DNA from: Celeribacter persicus
Lineage (GTDB): Bacteria > Pseudomonadota > Alphaproteobacteria > Rhodobacterales > Rhodobacteraceae
Length of the DNA: 64,000 bases
NCBI RefSeq assembly: GCF_003050785.1
Contig: NZ_QAOH01000015.1
Coordinates: 1 to 64,000 of the forward strand
Direction of reading: 5' to 3'
This document shows, piece by piece, positions 10,870 through 19,914 of this stretch (position 1 is the stretch's first letter; the number at the start of each line of letters is the position of its first letter). Under the pieces are notes generated by a model that was given only the letters and a program-made list of their open reading frames with translations, was not told the origin of the DNA and ran no database searches. The translations under genes and the position numbers were made by a program.

Positions 10870-11732
10870 TCCATCCTTCTCTTCTGGCCCCGCTGCCGCA
10901 TCTGATGATCGAACCTGTGGTGCGTCGCGCGCTTGAGGAGGATCTCGGGCTGGCCGGTGATATCACCTCACAGGGCGCGATCCCGGCCGGGCATCGCTCC
11001 ATCGTCACGGCGGTGTCGCGCCATGACGGGGTGATCGCCGGGCTCGATTGCGCCGAGATCGCCTGTCGCCTTGTCGATCCCAACATTATCGTGACCCGCT
11101 GTGTCGAGGACGGTACGGCGGTGACCCCCGGCACACATATCGCCACGTTCGAGGGACCTTCGCGCAGCCTGTTGACCGCCGAACGCACGGCGCTCAACTT
11201 CATGGGGCATTTGTCGGGGATTGCCACGGTCACGGCGGGGCTGGTGCGGGCCGTCGCGGGGACCAAAGCCGCGATCACCTGTACGCGAAAGACCACTCCG
11301 GGGCTGCGGGCGTTGGAGAAATATGCGGTGCGCGCGGGTGGCGGGATGAACCATCGTTATTCGCTGGCCGATGCGGTGTTGATCAAGGACAACCATATCG
11401 CGCTCGCGGGCGGTATCCGTCCGGCGCTGGAAGGTGTGCGGAGAACAGTTGGGCATCTGGTGAAGATCGAGATCGAGGTGGATACGCTCGATCAGCTCGC
11501 CGAGGTGCTTGAGATCGGGGCAGATGCGGTTTTGCTCGATAATATGTCGCCGGAGATATTGCGTGAGGCCGTGGCCATGGTCGATGGCCGTGCCATCACC
11601 GAAGCCTCGGGGGGGATCACGCCGGAAACGGCGGCTTCTGTCGCGGCGTCGGGCGTCGATCTGATCTCGCTGGGCTGGATTACGCACAGCGCGCCCGTGC
11701 TCGATATCGGGCTGGATTTCGTGCCACAGTAA
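10866..11732 (+). CDS. nadC: Nicotinate-nucleotide pyrophosphorylase (carboxylating) NadC
   Basis: Converts quinolinate and PRPP to nicotinate mononucleotide. The 288-residue protein shows LEEDLGLAGDITS, ERTALNFMGHLSGIAT, TRKTTPGLRALEKYAVRAGGGMNHRYSLADAVLIKDNH and DAVLLDNMSPE, the full set of quinolinate phosphoribosyltransferase motifs including the substrate arginines and lysines. The start is a GTG overlapping the nadB stop. It closes the nadABC operon; a convergent regulator gene lies immediately downstream. Confidence 0.94.
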   Translation: MIHPSLLAPLPHLMIEPVVRRALEEDLGLAGDITSQGAIPAGHRSIVTAVSRHDGVIAGLDCAEIACRLVDPNIIVTRCVEDGTAVTPGTHIATFEGPSRSLLTAERTALNFMGHLSGIATVTAGLVRAVAGTKAAITCTRKTTPGLRALEKYAVRAGGGMNHRYSLADAVLIKDNHIALAGGIRPALEGVRRTVGHLVKIEIEVDTLDQLAEVLEIGADAVLLDNMSPEILREAVAMVDGRAITEASGGITPETAASVAASGVDLISLGWITHSAPVLDIGLDFVPQ

Positions 11733-11748
11733 CAGGGGCAGGCGGGAT

Positions 11749-12468
11749 TTACGTCTCGCCTGTCTTGAGCACGGAGGCCGAAAACACATACCCGGCCCCA
11801 TAGACCGTGCGGATGATTTTCGGAGATCTTGGATCGTCGCGGAGTTTGCGGCGCAGGCGGCTGATCCGGGCATCCATACTGCGGTCGAAAGGATCTGCGG
11901 ACCGTCCGGTGGTCGCATCCAGAAGCTGATTGCGGCTCAGAACGCGTCCGGGAGCCTTGGTGAACACCTGCAAAAGCTCGGCTTCGGCCGAGCTCAGTTC
12001 CACCTGATCGCCGCTTTTATGGGTCAGCACACAGGCGTCGAAATCGACCGTCCAGTCACCGAAAGCAAAACTCTGGCCGCTTGGGTCATCGGTGTCGCGG
12101 GCGGCGCCTTCGCTGCGCCGCAGCACGGCACGGATGCGGGCGATCAGTTCGCGGGGCTCGAAAGGTTTGACGATGTAATCGTCCGCGCCGATTTCCAGCC
12201 CGAGAATGCGGTCGGAAATGCTGCCGCGCCCGCTGACGATGATCCTCGGCAAGCCCTCTGGCAGGGTGCCATGGCGCAAAAGGTTGAGACCGTCGCCATC
12301 GGGCAGGCTCAGGTCGATCAGGTACAGATCGGGGGCATCCCGCTCCACCGCGCGCAGAAACTCTGCCTGAAGATCGAAGCATTCGACACTGGCGCTGTAG
12401 CTTTCGAACGAGCGCGAGACGAGGCGACAGATATCGGCATCGTCTTCGAGAAGAAAAATTCGTGTCAT
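11749..12468 (-). CDS. OmpR/PhoB-family response regulator
   Basis: A 239-residue two-domain regulator. The receiver domain (residues 1-120) has the acidic pocket LLEDD, phospho-acceptor Asp52 in LIDLSLPDGDG, and the conserved lysine in VKPFEP. A winged-helix effector domain follows (about 140-232) with DARISRLRRKLRDDPRSPKIIRTVYGAGYVF. It overlaps the end of the hybrid kinase gene by 4 bases (ATGA) and is therefore its likely partner. The signal and target genes are not apparent from context. Confidence 0.88.
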   Translation of the reverse strand: MTRIFLLEDDADICRLVSRSFESYSASVECFDLQAEFLRAVERDAPDLYLIDLSLPDGDGLNLLRHGTLPEGLPRIIVSGRGSISDRILGLEIGADDYIVKPFEPRELIARIRAVLRRSEGAARDTDDPSGQSFAFGDWTVDFDACVLTHKSGDQVELSSAEAELLQVFTKAPGRVLSRNQLLDATTGRSADPFDRSMDARISRLRRKLRDDPRSPKIIRTVYGAGYVFSASVLKTGET

Positions 12469-13949
12469 CTGTTTTTCACTTCCTCTGTGGCCGTGTGTCG
12501 GGACCGTTGCCCGAGAGATGCGAGCAACTCCTCCTGTGTGAACGGTTTGTTCAGAAAGGGAACATCAGAGGGCCAGATGTCTTTGTCGAGATGCCCCGGT
12601 TTGCCGCTCATCAACACGACGTGGAGATCGGGACGGCTGTCGGTGAGGCGACGGGCGAGATCGACACCGTTCATGGCGCCGGGCATGTCGATATCGGAGA
12701 TGACGGCGGTGATACCCTGAACGACGCTGAGCACGTCAAGCGCCTCATCCGCATCGCTCGTCTCCAGAACCGTAAAGCCGGTTGCGGTGAGTTTGCGGCA
12801 CAGGGCGCGGCGCACATCCACATCGTCCTCGACGAGCAGGGCGATGCCGCGATCCGGGTCTTCGCCGGTGGTGTCGGAGGATGTGTCGGGTAACAGAGGG
12901 CCGATGTATTCTTCTGGCGTCAGATCGACGCTGGGCAACAGTATGGTGAATTCACTGCCCTGACCCGGAGCGCTGTTCACATAAATCGCGCCGTTGGACT
13001 GTTCGACGAAGCCATAGACCATCGACAGGCCAAGGCCCGATCCGCCCCCTGTCTTGGAGGTGAAAAAGGGTTCGAAGATCTTTTCGGTCAGGTCCTCTGA
13101 CATGCCGCAGCCGTCATCCTTGAACGAGAGCCTCACGTAATTTCCCGCCGGAAGACGCGACAGTTCGGCCTCTGCGGGCGGCAACGCATAGGGGGCGAGT
13201 GTAATGTCGATCCGGCCTCGCCCGCCCGTCGCATCGCGGGCATTGAGCGCGAGGTTCAGAATCGCCATTTCGAATTGCGACCGGTCGATGAAGGCGCAGG
13301 GCAGAGCGGATTTCTGTGTCAGGTTGATGGTCTGTGTGCTGGGAATGGAGGATTGCAGCAGGCTGTAGATTTCTCGGACCGCCTCGCCGATGTCTGTCGG
13401 ACGTGCATCGAACTGTTCGCGCCGGGCCAATGACACGAGCCGTTTGGTGAGCGCCGACCCACGCCGCGCCGCGGAAATCGCGGGCATGAGGAATTCCTCT
13501 TTGATCGCAGCGCTCTCCGGCCTTTCGCTCAGGGGCAGAAGATTGCCCAGAATGACCGTGAGAAGGTTGTTGAAGTCATGGGAAATCCCGCTGGCCATCC
13601 GCCCGAGCGCATCCATTTTCTGCGATTGCATCAGGGCGGTCATGGTCGCCTTGCGCCGGGTCACGTCGATCGAGACGAGGTAGAACCCGATGACCTCTCT
13701 GCTGGAGGGTTTTTCCGGGCGCAGCAACGTGCGAACGTCCTTGAACTTATGTTCGGGCAACTCGACACGCATTTCGAAATCCACCAGCATGCCGCGCCGG
13801 GCCTGTTCAAAGAAGCGGGAGGAATGCTCCATCGTCTTGGGGTGGAGAACGTCATAGGCGCGCGGGAGGCGGGGGCCTTGGGGCTGTTGGACCCGTCCCA
13901 GCCGGTTGTCATGTATGAGGGCGACGTGTTCGAGGCGGCGATTGCGCAT
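12465..13949 (-). CDS. Hybrid sensor histidine kinase (PAS, HisKA, HATPase, receiver)
   Basis: A cytoplasmic-looking hybrid kinase. A PAS domain of the PAS_3 type is visible (YDVLHPKTMEH ... GFYLVSIDVTRRK), then the H-box GRMASGISHDFNNLLTVILGNL and the N box LNLALNARDAT. The G boxes are DDGCGMSED and GGGSGLGLSMVYG, and a C-terminal receiver has its aspartate in ISDIDMPGAMNG and lysine in LNKPF. The ISHDFNN form groups it with soluble NtrB/hybrid-type kinases. The start is uncertain. 13949 is the first ATG that keeps the PAS region. The frame stays open with coding-like composition to about 14219, so the true N-terminus may be longer, and no membrane segment appears in either version. It is coupled to the downstream OmpR-type regulator. 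Confidence 0.8.
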   Translation of the reverse strand: MRNRRLEHVALIHDNRLGRVQQPQGPRLPRAYDVLHPKTMEHSSRFFEQARRGMLVDFEMRVELPEHKFKDVRTLLRPEKPSSREVIGFYLVSIDVTRRKATMTALMQSQKMDALGRMASGISHDFNNLLTVILGNLLPLSERPESAAIKEEFLMPAISAARRGSALTKRLVSLARREQFDARPTDIGEAVREIYSLLQSSIPSTQTINLTQKSALPCAFIDRSQFEMAILNLALNARDATGGRGRIDITLAPYALPPAEAELSRLPAGNYVRLSFKDDGCGMSEDLTEKIFEPFFTSKTGGGSGLGLSMVYGFVEQSNGAIYVNSAPGQGSEFTILLPSVDLTPEEYIGPLLPDTSSDTTGEDPDRGIALLVEDDVDVRRALCRKLTATGFTVLETSDADEALDVLSVVQGITAVISDIDMPGAMNGVDLARRLTDSRPDLHVVLMSGKPGHLDKDIWPSDVPFLNKPFTQEELLASLGQRSRHTATEEVKNR

Positions 13950-14308
13950 CTCGACACTCTGTCGCCGGGTGGTTGCGACCAACCGGAGGTGACGTTGCGT
14001 CTGGATCCTCAGAGCCTTCTGGACCGGCTGCTCGCAGATCGTAAAACTGCACGGGACGAGGGCACGCTGACACAAAACGCGTTCGACCTTCAGAGCCGCA
14101 TCGCCGAAATTTTCGCCAGAGGAGGGGGCGGGATAGAGGACGCAGATCTCGCGGCTTTTGAATGCGATGCTTTCATGGTGCTTACCAAAACGCCGGAAAC
14201 GCTTGCACGGATCCGCCACATGCTGCGGACCGGAAAACCGCTTCGGATATGAGCTTAGGGGCCGGACCGGCCCCGATGCACAAGATTTCCACGGAGGAGG
14301 ACAACAGA

Positions 14309-15949
14309 GTGAAAGATACGATTTACGATCTGGGGCTCGACCAGACACCCGCGAATTACGTTCCGATGACGCCTGTGAGTTTCATGGCGCGCTCGGCCCA
14401 TATCTACCCCGACCGTACGGCCGTCGTGTATGGCGCCGTTCGTCGAAGCTGGGCGGAGACCTATGACCGGTGCCGCCGCTTTGCCAGCGCACTTGTGAAA
14501 CGCGGCTATAGGCGCAGCGATACGATTTCCATCCTTGCGACGAACATTCCGGAGATTTACGAGGCGCATTTTGCCGTCCCGATGGCCGGATGTGTGCTCA
14601 ATGCGATCAACACACGCCTCGATGCGGAGGCCATCGCCTTCATCCTCAACCACGCGGAAACCAAGGTGTTTATTGTCGATCCGGAACTGTCCGAGGTGGC
14701 CTCTCAGGCCGTCAAGATGACGGGACGGGACGACATTCTGGTGCTTGACATCATCGACGAGAGTTTCGAGGGCGGACGTAAAATCGGCGCGTTGAGTTAC
14801 GACGATGTGCTGGCCGAGGGCGACCCCGATTTCATGTGGACGCCACCGCAATCGGAATGGGACGCGATCTCGCTCAACTATACCTCGGGCACCACGGGCA
14901 ATCCGAAGGGCGTCGTGTATCATTACCGCGGCGCGCATCTCAACGCGCTCTCCAATATCGTGATGTGGGAAATGGGCAATGCGCCGGTCTATCTCTGGAC
15001 TCTGCCGATGTTCCATTGCAACGGCTGGTGTTTCCCGTGGTCCATCGCGGCGGCGGCGGGAACGGTCGTCTGTCTGCGCGCGGTGCGCGAGGAGCCGGTC
15101 TTTGAACTGCTGAAGGCCGAAAAGGTCACGCATTTCTGTGGTGCGAGTGTCGTCCTTGCGCTTCTGGTTCATGCGCCGGAAGACCTGAAAAAGGGACTTC
15201 ATGCCGGGATCAAGGTGCTGACCGGCGGAGCCCCGCCGCCTGCGATCATCATCGAAAAGATGGAAGCGCTGGGTTTCGACGTGACCCATGGATACGGTCT
15301 GACGGAAACCTACGGTGCCGCTGTGATCTGCGCCTGGCACGACGAATGGGATGCCCGCGCGGCTTCTGAGCGCGCCGCGTTGAAAGCGCGACAGGGCGTG
15401 CGCAATCTGGCCGCCGAAGGTCTGATGGTTGCCGATCCCGAAACCATGCAGCCCGTGCCGTGGGACGGGGAGACCATGGGCGAGATCTTCATGCGCGGCA
15501 ACAACGTGATGAAAGGCTATCTCAAGAACCCATCGGCCACGGACAAGGCGTTCCGGGGCGGATGGTTCGCCAGCGGCGACATCGGGGTGATGTATCCGGA
15601 CGGCTATATTCAACTCAAGGATCGCTCCAAGGACATCATCATCTCCGGTGGCGAGAACATCAGCTCGGTCGAGGTCGAGGATGTGTTGTTCAAGCATCCC
15701 GAGATCATGGAGGCCGCGGTGGTCGCGCGCCCGCATGAGAAATGGGGCGAGACCCCCTGCGCCTTTGTCACGCTCAGGGCCGGGGCCTCTGTCTCGGAGG
15801 CGGAGATCATCGCCTATTGCCGGCAGAACATGGCGCATTTCAAAGCCCCGAAAACCGTGATCTTCGGCGAGTTGCCGAAAACTTCGACCGGGAAAGTGCA
15901 GAAGTTCGTGCTGCGCGAACAGGCGCGGGCACTGGACCTGCAAAGCTGA
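14309..15949 (+). CDS. AMP-forming acyl-CoA synthetase
   Basis: Activates a carboxylic acid to its CoA thioester through an acyl-adenylate. The 546-residue protein has the P-loop-like motif YTSGTTGNPKGV, GYGLTETYG, the hinge region GDIGVMYPDGYIQLKDRSKDIIISGGENISS, and the catalytic lysine near the C-terminus in PKTSTGKVQKF. The overall pattern (LPMFHCNGWCFPWS) is that of medium-chain/methylmercaptopropionate-type ligases such as DmdB relatives. The exact substrate cannot be read from sequence. The GTG start at 14309 is chosen because GGAGG lies 8 bases upstream. The frame is open further upstream but that part shows no ligase similarity. Followed by thiolase and thioesterase genes in the same direction. 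Confidence 0.88.
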   Translation: MKDTIYDLGLDQTPANYVPMTPVSFMARSAHIYPDRTAVVYGAVRRSWAETYDRCRRFASALVKRGYRRSDTISILATNIPEIYEAHFAVPMAGCVLNAINTRLDAEAIAFILNHAETKVFIVDPELSEVASQAVKMTGRDDILVLDIIDESFEGGRKIGALSYDDVLAEGDPDFMWTPPQSEWDAISLNYTSGTTGNPKGVVYHYRGAHLNALSNIVMWEMGNAPVYLWTLPMFHCNGWCFPWSIAAAAGTVVCLRAVREEPVFELLKAEKVTHFCGASVVLALLVHAPEDLKKGLHAGIKVLTGGAPPPAIIIEKMEALGFDVTHGYGLTETYGAAVICAWHDEWDARAASERAALKARQGVRNLAAEGLMVADPETMQPVPWDGETMGEIFMRGNNVMKGYLKNPSATDKAFRGGWFASGDIGVMYPDGYIQLKDRSKDIIISGGENISSVEVEDVLFKHPEIMEAAVVARPHEKWGETPCAFVTLRAGASVSEAEIIAYCRQNMAHFKAPKTVIFGELPKTSTGKVQKFVLREQARALDLQS

Positions 15950-15959
15950 CACACGAGAC

Positions 15960-15983
15960 GGGCGGGCCTGTACAGGCCCGCCC
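15960..15983. terminator. Strong GC stem-loop after the acyl-CoA synthetase gene
   Basis: A perfect 11-bp inverted repeat (GGGCGGGCCTG, two-base centre TA, then its complement) follows the stop codon by 10 bases. It has no U tract on the + strand, so it may be a processing or partial-termination structure separating the ligase from the thiolase gene. Confidence 0.5.
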
Positions 15984-16033
15984 CTGATCCGCGCCCGGAC
16001 ATCGGAAACCGGCGCATAGGAATGGAGAAGAAT

Positions 16034-17209
16034 ATGACGGATATCGTGGTGCTGGACGGTGCGCGGACGGCGATCGGAGCCTTTGGAGGCTCGCTTGTGG
16101 GCACGTCCCCGATCGAGATGGGAACCATTGTGGCAAAGGAGGCGCTGGTGCGCTCCGGCGTCGAGGGCGGACAGATCGAAACCGTGGTTTTCGGCCATGT
16201 GATCAACACCGAACCGCGCGATATGTATGTGAGCCGCGCGGCCGCCATTGGCGCGGGCGTGCCGAACGAGACGCCTGCGATGAACGTCAACCGGCTGTGT
16301 GGTTCGGGCCTTCAGGCCATCGTGTCGGCGGCGCAATCGCTGATGCTGGGGGATGCCGAATTCGCGCTTGCGGGCGGCAGCGAGAATATGAGCCGCGCGC
16401 CCTATATCCTGCCCGCCCTGCGCTGGGGTCAGAAAATGGGCGACACCGGGGCGACCGATATGATGATCGGCGCACTGACCTGTCCGTTCGGCACGGGTCA
16501 CATGGGGATCACGGCGGAAAATGTCGCTTCCGAATATGGCATCACCCGTGAGGCGCAGGACGCCTTTGCCCTGCAAAGCCAGGAGCGCGCCCTCAAGGCC
16601 ATCGGGGCCGGGTATTTCAAATCCCAGATTGTGCCCGTCGAGGTTCGGGTGAAACGCGACATGGTGGCTTTTGAGACGGATGAGCACCCCAAGGCCAGTA
16701 CGCTCGAGTCGCTCGCCAAACTGCGCCCGGCCTTCCAGAAGGACGGCACCGTGACGGCGGGCAATGCTTCCGGCCTCAACGACGGGGCGGCGGCGGTTGT
16801 GCTCGCGACGGCGGAGGCGGCGTCGAAGGCGGGTCTGAAACCGCGCGCGCGGATCGTCGGCTATCACGTCGCGGGTGTGCGTCCCGAAGTCATGGGCACA
16901 GGTCCGATCCCGGCGGTTCAGGGGCTTTTGACCCGCACCGGGCTGTCGCTCGCCGATTTCGATCTGATCGAATCGAACGAGGCTTTCGCGGCGCAGGCGC
17001 TGGCGGTGAGCAACACGCTTGGCATGGACAATGACAAGGTGAACCCGAACGGCGGTGCGATTGCGCTGGGTCACCCGATCGGGGCTTCGGGGGCGATCTT
17101 GTTCATCAAGGCGCTTTATGAGCTTGAACGGACTGGCCAGAAACGCGCGCTGATCACCATGTGCATCGGCGGCGGGCAGGGGATCGCGGTGGCCATCGAG
17201 GCCCTGTGA
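16034..17209 (+). CDS. Acetyl-CoA C-acyltransferase (beta-ketothiolase)
   Basis: Cleaves or forms beta-ketoacyl-CoA with free CoA/acetyl-CoA, by a ping-pong cysteine mechanism. The 391-residue protein has the nucleophile in [11 protein letters not shown], the mid-domain signature [29 protein letters not shown], and the C-terminal catalytic cysteine in CIGGGQGIA. This is the complete thiolase II set. The start at 16034 ([12 protein letters not shown]) is chosen for its GGAG at proper distance and because the family usually begins there. An ATG 12 bases earlier is in frame. With the adjacent acyl-CoA ligase and thioesterase it suggests CoA-dependent breakdown of an organic acid, or polyhydroxyalkanoate/beta-oxidation work. 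Confidence 0.9.
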   Translation: MTDIVVLDGARTAIGAFGGSLVGTSPIEMGTIVAKEALVRSGVEGGQIETVVFGHVINTEPRDMYVSRAAAIGAGVPNETPAMNVNRLCGSGLQAIVSAAQSLMLGDAEFALAGGSENMSRAPYILPALRWGQKMGDTGATDMMIGALTCPFGTGHMGITAENVASEYGITREAQDAFALQSQERALKAIGAGYFKSQIVPVEVRVKRDMVAFETDEHPKASTLESLAKLRPAFQKDGTVTAGNASGLNDGAAAVVLATAEAASKAGLKPRARIVGYHVAGVRPEVMGTGPIPAVQGLLTRTGLSLADFDLIESNEAFAAQALAVSNTLGMDNDKVNPNGGAIALGHPIGASGAILFIKALYELERTGQKRALITMCIGGGQGIAVAIEAL

Positions 17210-17227
17210 TCCTTGGATGAACAGACG

Positions 17228-17258
17228 ACAGGGCGTAGGCGATAGCGCTGCGCCCTGT
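17228..17258. terminator. Stem-loop after the thiolase gene
   Basis: ACAGGGCG (17228-17235) pairs perfectly with CGCCCTGT (17251-17258) across a 15-base loop, 19 bases after the thiolase stop. No T run follows. It could attenuate transcription into the thioesterase gene, or simply stabilise the thiolase mRNA. Confidence 0.4.
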
Positions 17259-17314
17259 TCGCCATGCCGTGCGCATGGTCAAAAATCAAAAGCCGAACTC
17301 AAAGGACAATTTTC

Positions 17315-17791
17315 ATGCACACCATCGACACAAACCTTCTGGCGCCCATTCCGATTGATCACCTTAGAACCCTGTCCGGGGTCGAGCTGTTCAAACGCGT
17401 CATCGCCGGAGATTTGCCCGCGCCGCAGGTTTGCGGTGTTGCGAATGAATGGATGCTTGAGATCGAGGAGGGCCGTGCGCTTTGGGAGGCAAGCCCGCCT
17501 GCGAACTTCGTCAATCCGATGGGCGGTGTGCATGGCGGCTGGGCCATGACGGTGCTCGACACGGCTCTGGGCTGTGCGGTGCATTCGGTACTGCCGGCGG
17601 GGACCGGATATACGACAATGGAGGTCAAAACCAACCTGACACGCGCGCCCAAAGTGGGCGAGCGGTATCTCTGCGAAGGCAAAATTCTGACCGCCGGTCG
17701 CCGCACCGCCACGGCGGAAGCGAAACTGTTCGACGCGCAAGACCGCATTGTCGCCTTCGGCACGACGACCTGTCTGATCCTGGAGTTTTAG
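17315..17791 (+). CDS. PaaI-type hotdog-fold thioesterase
   Basis: A 158-residue single hotdog domain. The segment NPMGGVHGGWAMTVLDTALGCAV carries the family's HGG signature and the downstream aspartate used for water activation in PaaI-like thioesterases. TTMEVKTNLTRAPKVGERYLCEG is the second half of the fold. It probably hydrolyses a dead-end or product acyl-CoA of the pathway encoded upstream. The start at 17315 has AAGGAC upstream. The longer frame upstream lies in the intergenic stem-loop region and is rejected. Its stop overlaps the convergent LysR gene by 4 bases. Confidence 0.82.
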   Translation: MHTIDTNLLAPIPIDHLRTLSGVELFKRVIAGDLPAPQVCGVANEWMLEIEEGRALWEASPPANFVNPMGGVHGGWAMTVLDTALGCAVHSVLPAGTGYTTMEVKTNLTRAPKVGERYLCEGKILTAGRRTATAEAKLFDAQDRIVAFGTTTCLILEF

Positions 17792-18705
17792 GGCTGACGC
17801 CAATTGACGTCTTTGCCGCGGATATGGTCGCTTACAATCGGGGTGAGCGTGTCCAGGATCAGATGAAAATCCTCGACAGGTAAATGGCGGCGGGCCGTCA
17901 GATACAGGGTGCGCGTGATACAGGGGGCCGTGATGGGGGCCCAGTCGAAACGCTCTTCCGTGATGGCCTCCTGAAACAGGCCGCGCGGGACAATCGCAAA
18001 GCAGTCTTGCGACAGAAGAACCTCGCGTTTGAGATTGACGGAGTCCACTTCGAGCACAACCTGAAGCGTGACGTTTTCCTGACGCGCCATTTTATCCAAC
18101 AGGCGCCGTGTGATCTGTTTCGGGCTGTCCATCACCATGGGGAACTCGCCTAAGGTGTGAAAATCGACGGGGCGAAGGCCCCCTCCCAGCTCTCCCGGTG
18201 GGCCGACAAGGATCAGATCGTCATGGGCGAGCGCGGCACTGAGGCGGGTCTCATCCGGAGGCGGATCATAGCTCAGGGCAAGATCGAGATCTCCGCTTTT
18301 GATATGTGTGACGAGATCCGAAGACAGCCCTTCATGAAGCGCAAGAGTGAGAGCGTCCTGACTGGCAAGCGCGCGCAGAAGCGACGGCACCAGGAGCTTT
18401 CCCGGCGTGGGCGGGGTTCCCAGGCTCAATATGCGTCGGGGACGTTGTGCGAAACTCCGCATGGCTTGCCGTGTGTCTTCCAGATCCTGAAACACCCGTT
18501 CGGCGCGCCCGAGGAGTTCCTTTCCCGCCGGGGTCAATTCCATTCCGCGGCTGCGTCTGTGAAAAAGCTGAACGCCGAGATCCGCTTCGAGTTCGCGAAT
18601 CTGAAGCCCCAGAGCCGGTTGAGAGACATTGAGCCGTTGCGCTGCCGAGGTCTGGCTGCCGCAATGGGCAACTTCGATGAAATAGCGAAGCTGTTTGAGT
18701 TTCAT
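17788..18705 (-). CDS. LysR-family transcriptional regulator
   Basis: A 305-residue LTTR. The N-terminal winged helix-turn-helix is clear (QLRYFIEVAHCGSQTSAAQRLNVSQPALGLQIRELEADLGVQLFHR), followed by the linker helix and the two-lobed effector-binding domain (residues about 90-300). It is divergent from the amidohydrolase gene at 18836 and separated from it by 130 bp containing an ATAAG-N12-CTTAT dyad. The usual LTTR arrangement makes the amidohydrolase/TAXI-TRAP unit its likely target. The inducer is unknown. Confidence 0.87.
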   Translation of the reverse strand: MKLKQLRYFIEVAHCGSQTSAAQRLNVSQPALGLQIRELEADLGVQLFHRRSRGMELTPAGKELLGRAERVFQDLEDTRQAMRSFAQRPRRILSLGTPPTPGKLLVPSLLRALASQDALTLALHEGLSSDLVTHIKSGDLDLALSYDPPPDETRLSAALAHDDLILVGPPGELGGGLRPVDFHTLGEFPMVMDSPKQITRRLLDKMARQENVTLQVVLEVDSVNLKREVLLSQDCFAIVPRGLFQEAITEERFDWAPITAPCITRTLYLTARRHLPVEDFHLILDTLTPIVSDHIRGKDVNWRQP

Positions 18706-18732
18706 GTATCGCTCCTCCCGGTCTGTTCCCGG

Positions 18733-18754
18733 ATAAGGTAAAAGTATTTCTTAT
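18733..18754. promoter_or_regulatory. LysR-type dyad between the regulator and amidohydrolase genes
   Basis: ATAAG (18733-18737) and CTTAT (18750-18754) form a perfect interrupted inverted repeat with a 12-base AT-rich centre. This is close to the T-N11-A pattern bound by LysR proteins, and it lies in the divergent gap where such a site is expected. It starts 27 bases upstream of the LysR start codon and 80 bases upstream of the amidohydrolase start. Confidence 0.45.
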
Positions 18755-18835
18755 ATCATTAAGAGGCAAACGGTCTTTGTCAGCTTGTCTGCGGTTCCGT
18801 ACCTTTTCCGGGACTGATCTCAGGGAGGACAAAGA

Positions 18836-19849
18836 GTGAGATACATCGACGCCTTCAACCATTTCTTTCCCAAACCCTTGTGGGACAAGATGCAGACCTC
18901 CGAGGGGACGATACGTGATATCGGTCAGAGGATGCGGGGCATCCCGGCGATTTACGATCTGGAAGAACGCTTCCGCGTGATGGATCGTTTCGACGACTAC
19001 ACGCAAATCCTTTCTTTGGGCATGCCGCCGCTGGAAAGCCTCGGTGCCCCGGAAGAGACCGAGGAATTCGCACGGCTCGGCAATGACGGGATGGCCGAAC
19101 TCGTGAATCGTCATCCGGATCGTTTCGCGGGCTTCATCGCATCCTTGCCGATGAATTCGCCCAATGCGGCAGCGGAGGCGGAGCGGGCTTTTACTGAACT
19201 GGGGGCAAACGGGCTTCAAATTCATACCAATGTGAACGGGCGCGCGCTGGACAACGACGAATTCTTCGCGGTGTTCGAAATGGCGGAAAAACACGGCAAG
19301 CCGGTGCTTCTGCACCCGTCGCGCGGCGCCAACATGCCGGACTACATTGACGAGGAAAAATCGAAATACGAGATCTGGTGGACGTTCGGCTGGCCGTATG
19401 AAACCAGTGCGGCCATGGCGCGACTGGTGTTTTCGGGGATGATGGACCGTTTGCCCAAGCTGAAAGTGCTTGGGCACCATCTCGGTGCCATGGTGCCCTA
19501 TTTCGAAGGACGCGTCGGGCCGGGCATGGACCAACTCGGCAAACGCACCACGGATGAGGATCTGAGCCTCGTGCTCAAGAGCCTCAAGAAACGTCCGCTG
19601 GACTATTTCAAGGATTTCTATGCCGATACCGCCGTCTTCGGCTCCCGTGCGGCGACGCTTTGCGGGTTGGAATTCTACGGGGAGGACAAAGTTCTCTTTG
19701 CTTCGGACAGCCCCTTCGACCCGGAACGTGGGCCGGGCTATATTCGCGATACGATCAAGGTTCTGGAATCCATTGAGATGTCCACGGAAACCCGCGAGAA
19801 GATTTCGTACCGCAACGCACAGGATTTTTTCGGATTGAAAAAGAACTGA
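18836..19849 (+). CDS. Amidohydrolase-2 family protein (ACMSD-like), first metal histidine replaced
   Basis: A 337-residue TIM-barrel metal hydrolase/decarboxylase of the aminocarboxymuconate-semialdehyde decarboxylase type. These enzymes remove carboxyl groups from aromatic acids or muconate derivatives using a bound metal. Visible positions are His9 in DAFNHFFP, His160 in VLLHPSRG, His214/215 in VLGHHLGAMVPYFEGR and Asp291 in FASDSPFDPERG. The canonical D-x-H-x-H start reads D-A-F-N-H, so the first metal histidine is a phenylalanine. This is seen directly. Its effect on metal binding is unknown. The GTG start at 18836 follows GGAGGACAAAGA. Next to a TAXI-TRAP importer, it probably acts on the imported organic or aromatic acid. 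Confidence 0.82.
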   Translation: MRYIDAFNHFFPKPLWDKMQTSEGTIRDIGQRMRGIPAIYDLEERFRVMDRFDDYTQILSLGMPPLESLGAPEETEEFARLGNDGMAELVNRHPDRFAGFIASLPMNSPNAAAEAERAFTELGANGLQIHTNVNGRALDNDEFFAVFEMAEKHGKPVLLHPSRGANMPDYIDEEKSKYEIWWTFGWPYETSAAMARLVFSGMMDRLPKLKVLGHHLGAMVPYFEGRVGPGMDQLGKRTTDEDLSLVLKSLKKRPLDYFKDFYADTAVFGSRAATLCGLEFYGEDKVLFASDSPFDPERGPGYIRDTIKVLESIEMSTETREKISYRNAQDFFGLKKN

Positions 19850-19855
19850 AAAAAT

Positions 19856-19888
19856 ACGCGCGGCTGTCGTCTCATGGCCGCCGCGCGT
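19856..19888. terminator. Stem-loop between the amidohydrolase and TAXI protein genes
   Basis: ACGCGCGGC at 19856-19864 pairs with GCCGCGCGT ending at 19888. The stem follows the amidohydrolase stop by a few bases and precedes the next Shine-Dalgarno. No long T run follows, so partial termination or mRNA processing is more likely than a full stop. Confidence 0.4.
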
Positions 19889-19914
19889 GAATAATGCATC
19901 AAAGGGAGGAGAAG

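Noticed and set aside
13140-13900. + strand frames opposite the PAS/kinase core
   Set aside because: The kinase motifs on the minus strand leave no doubt; the + frames are shadows. Only the part beyond 13950 remains ambiguous and is reported as a finding.
14255-17074. 939-codon minus-strand frame opposite the acyl-CoA ligase and thiolase genes
   Set aside because: Very long, but Arg/His/Gly-rich and without motifs; the two opposing enzymes are complete and conserved. High GC at third positions makes such mirror frames common.
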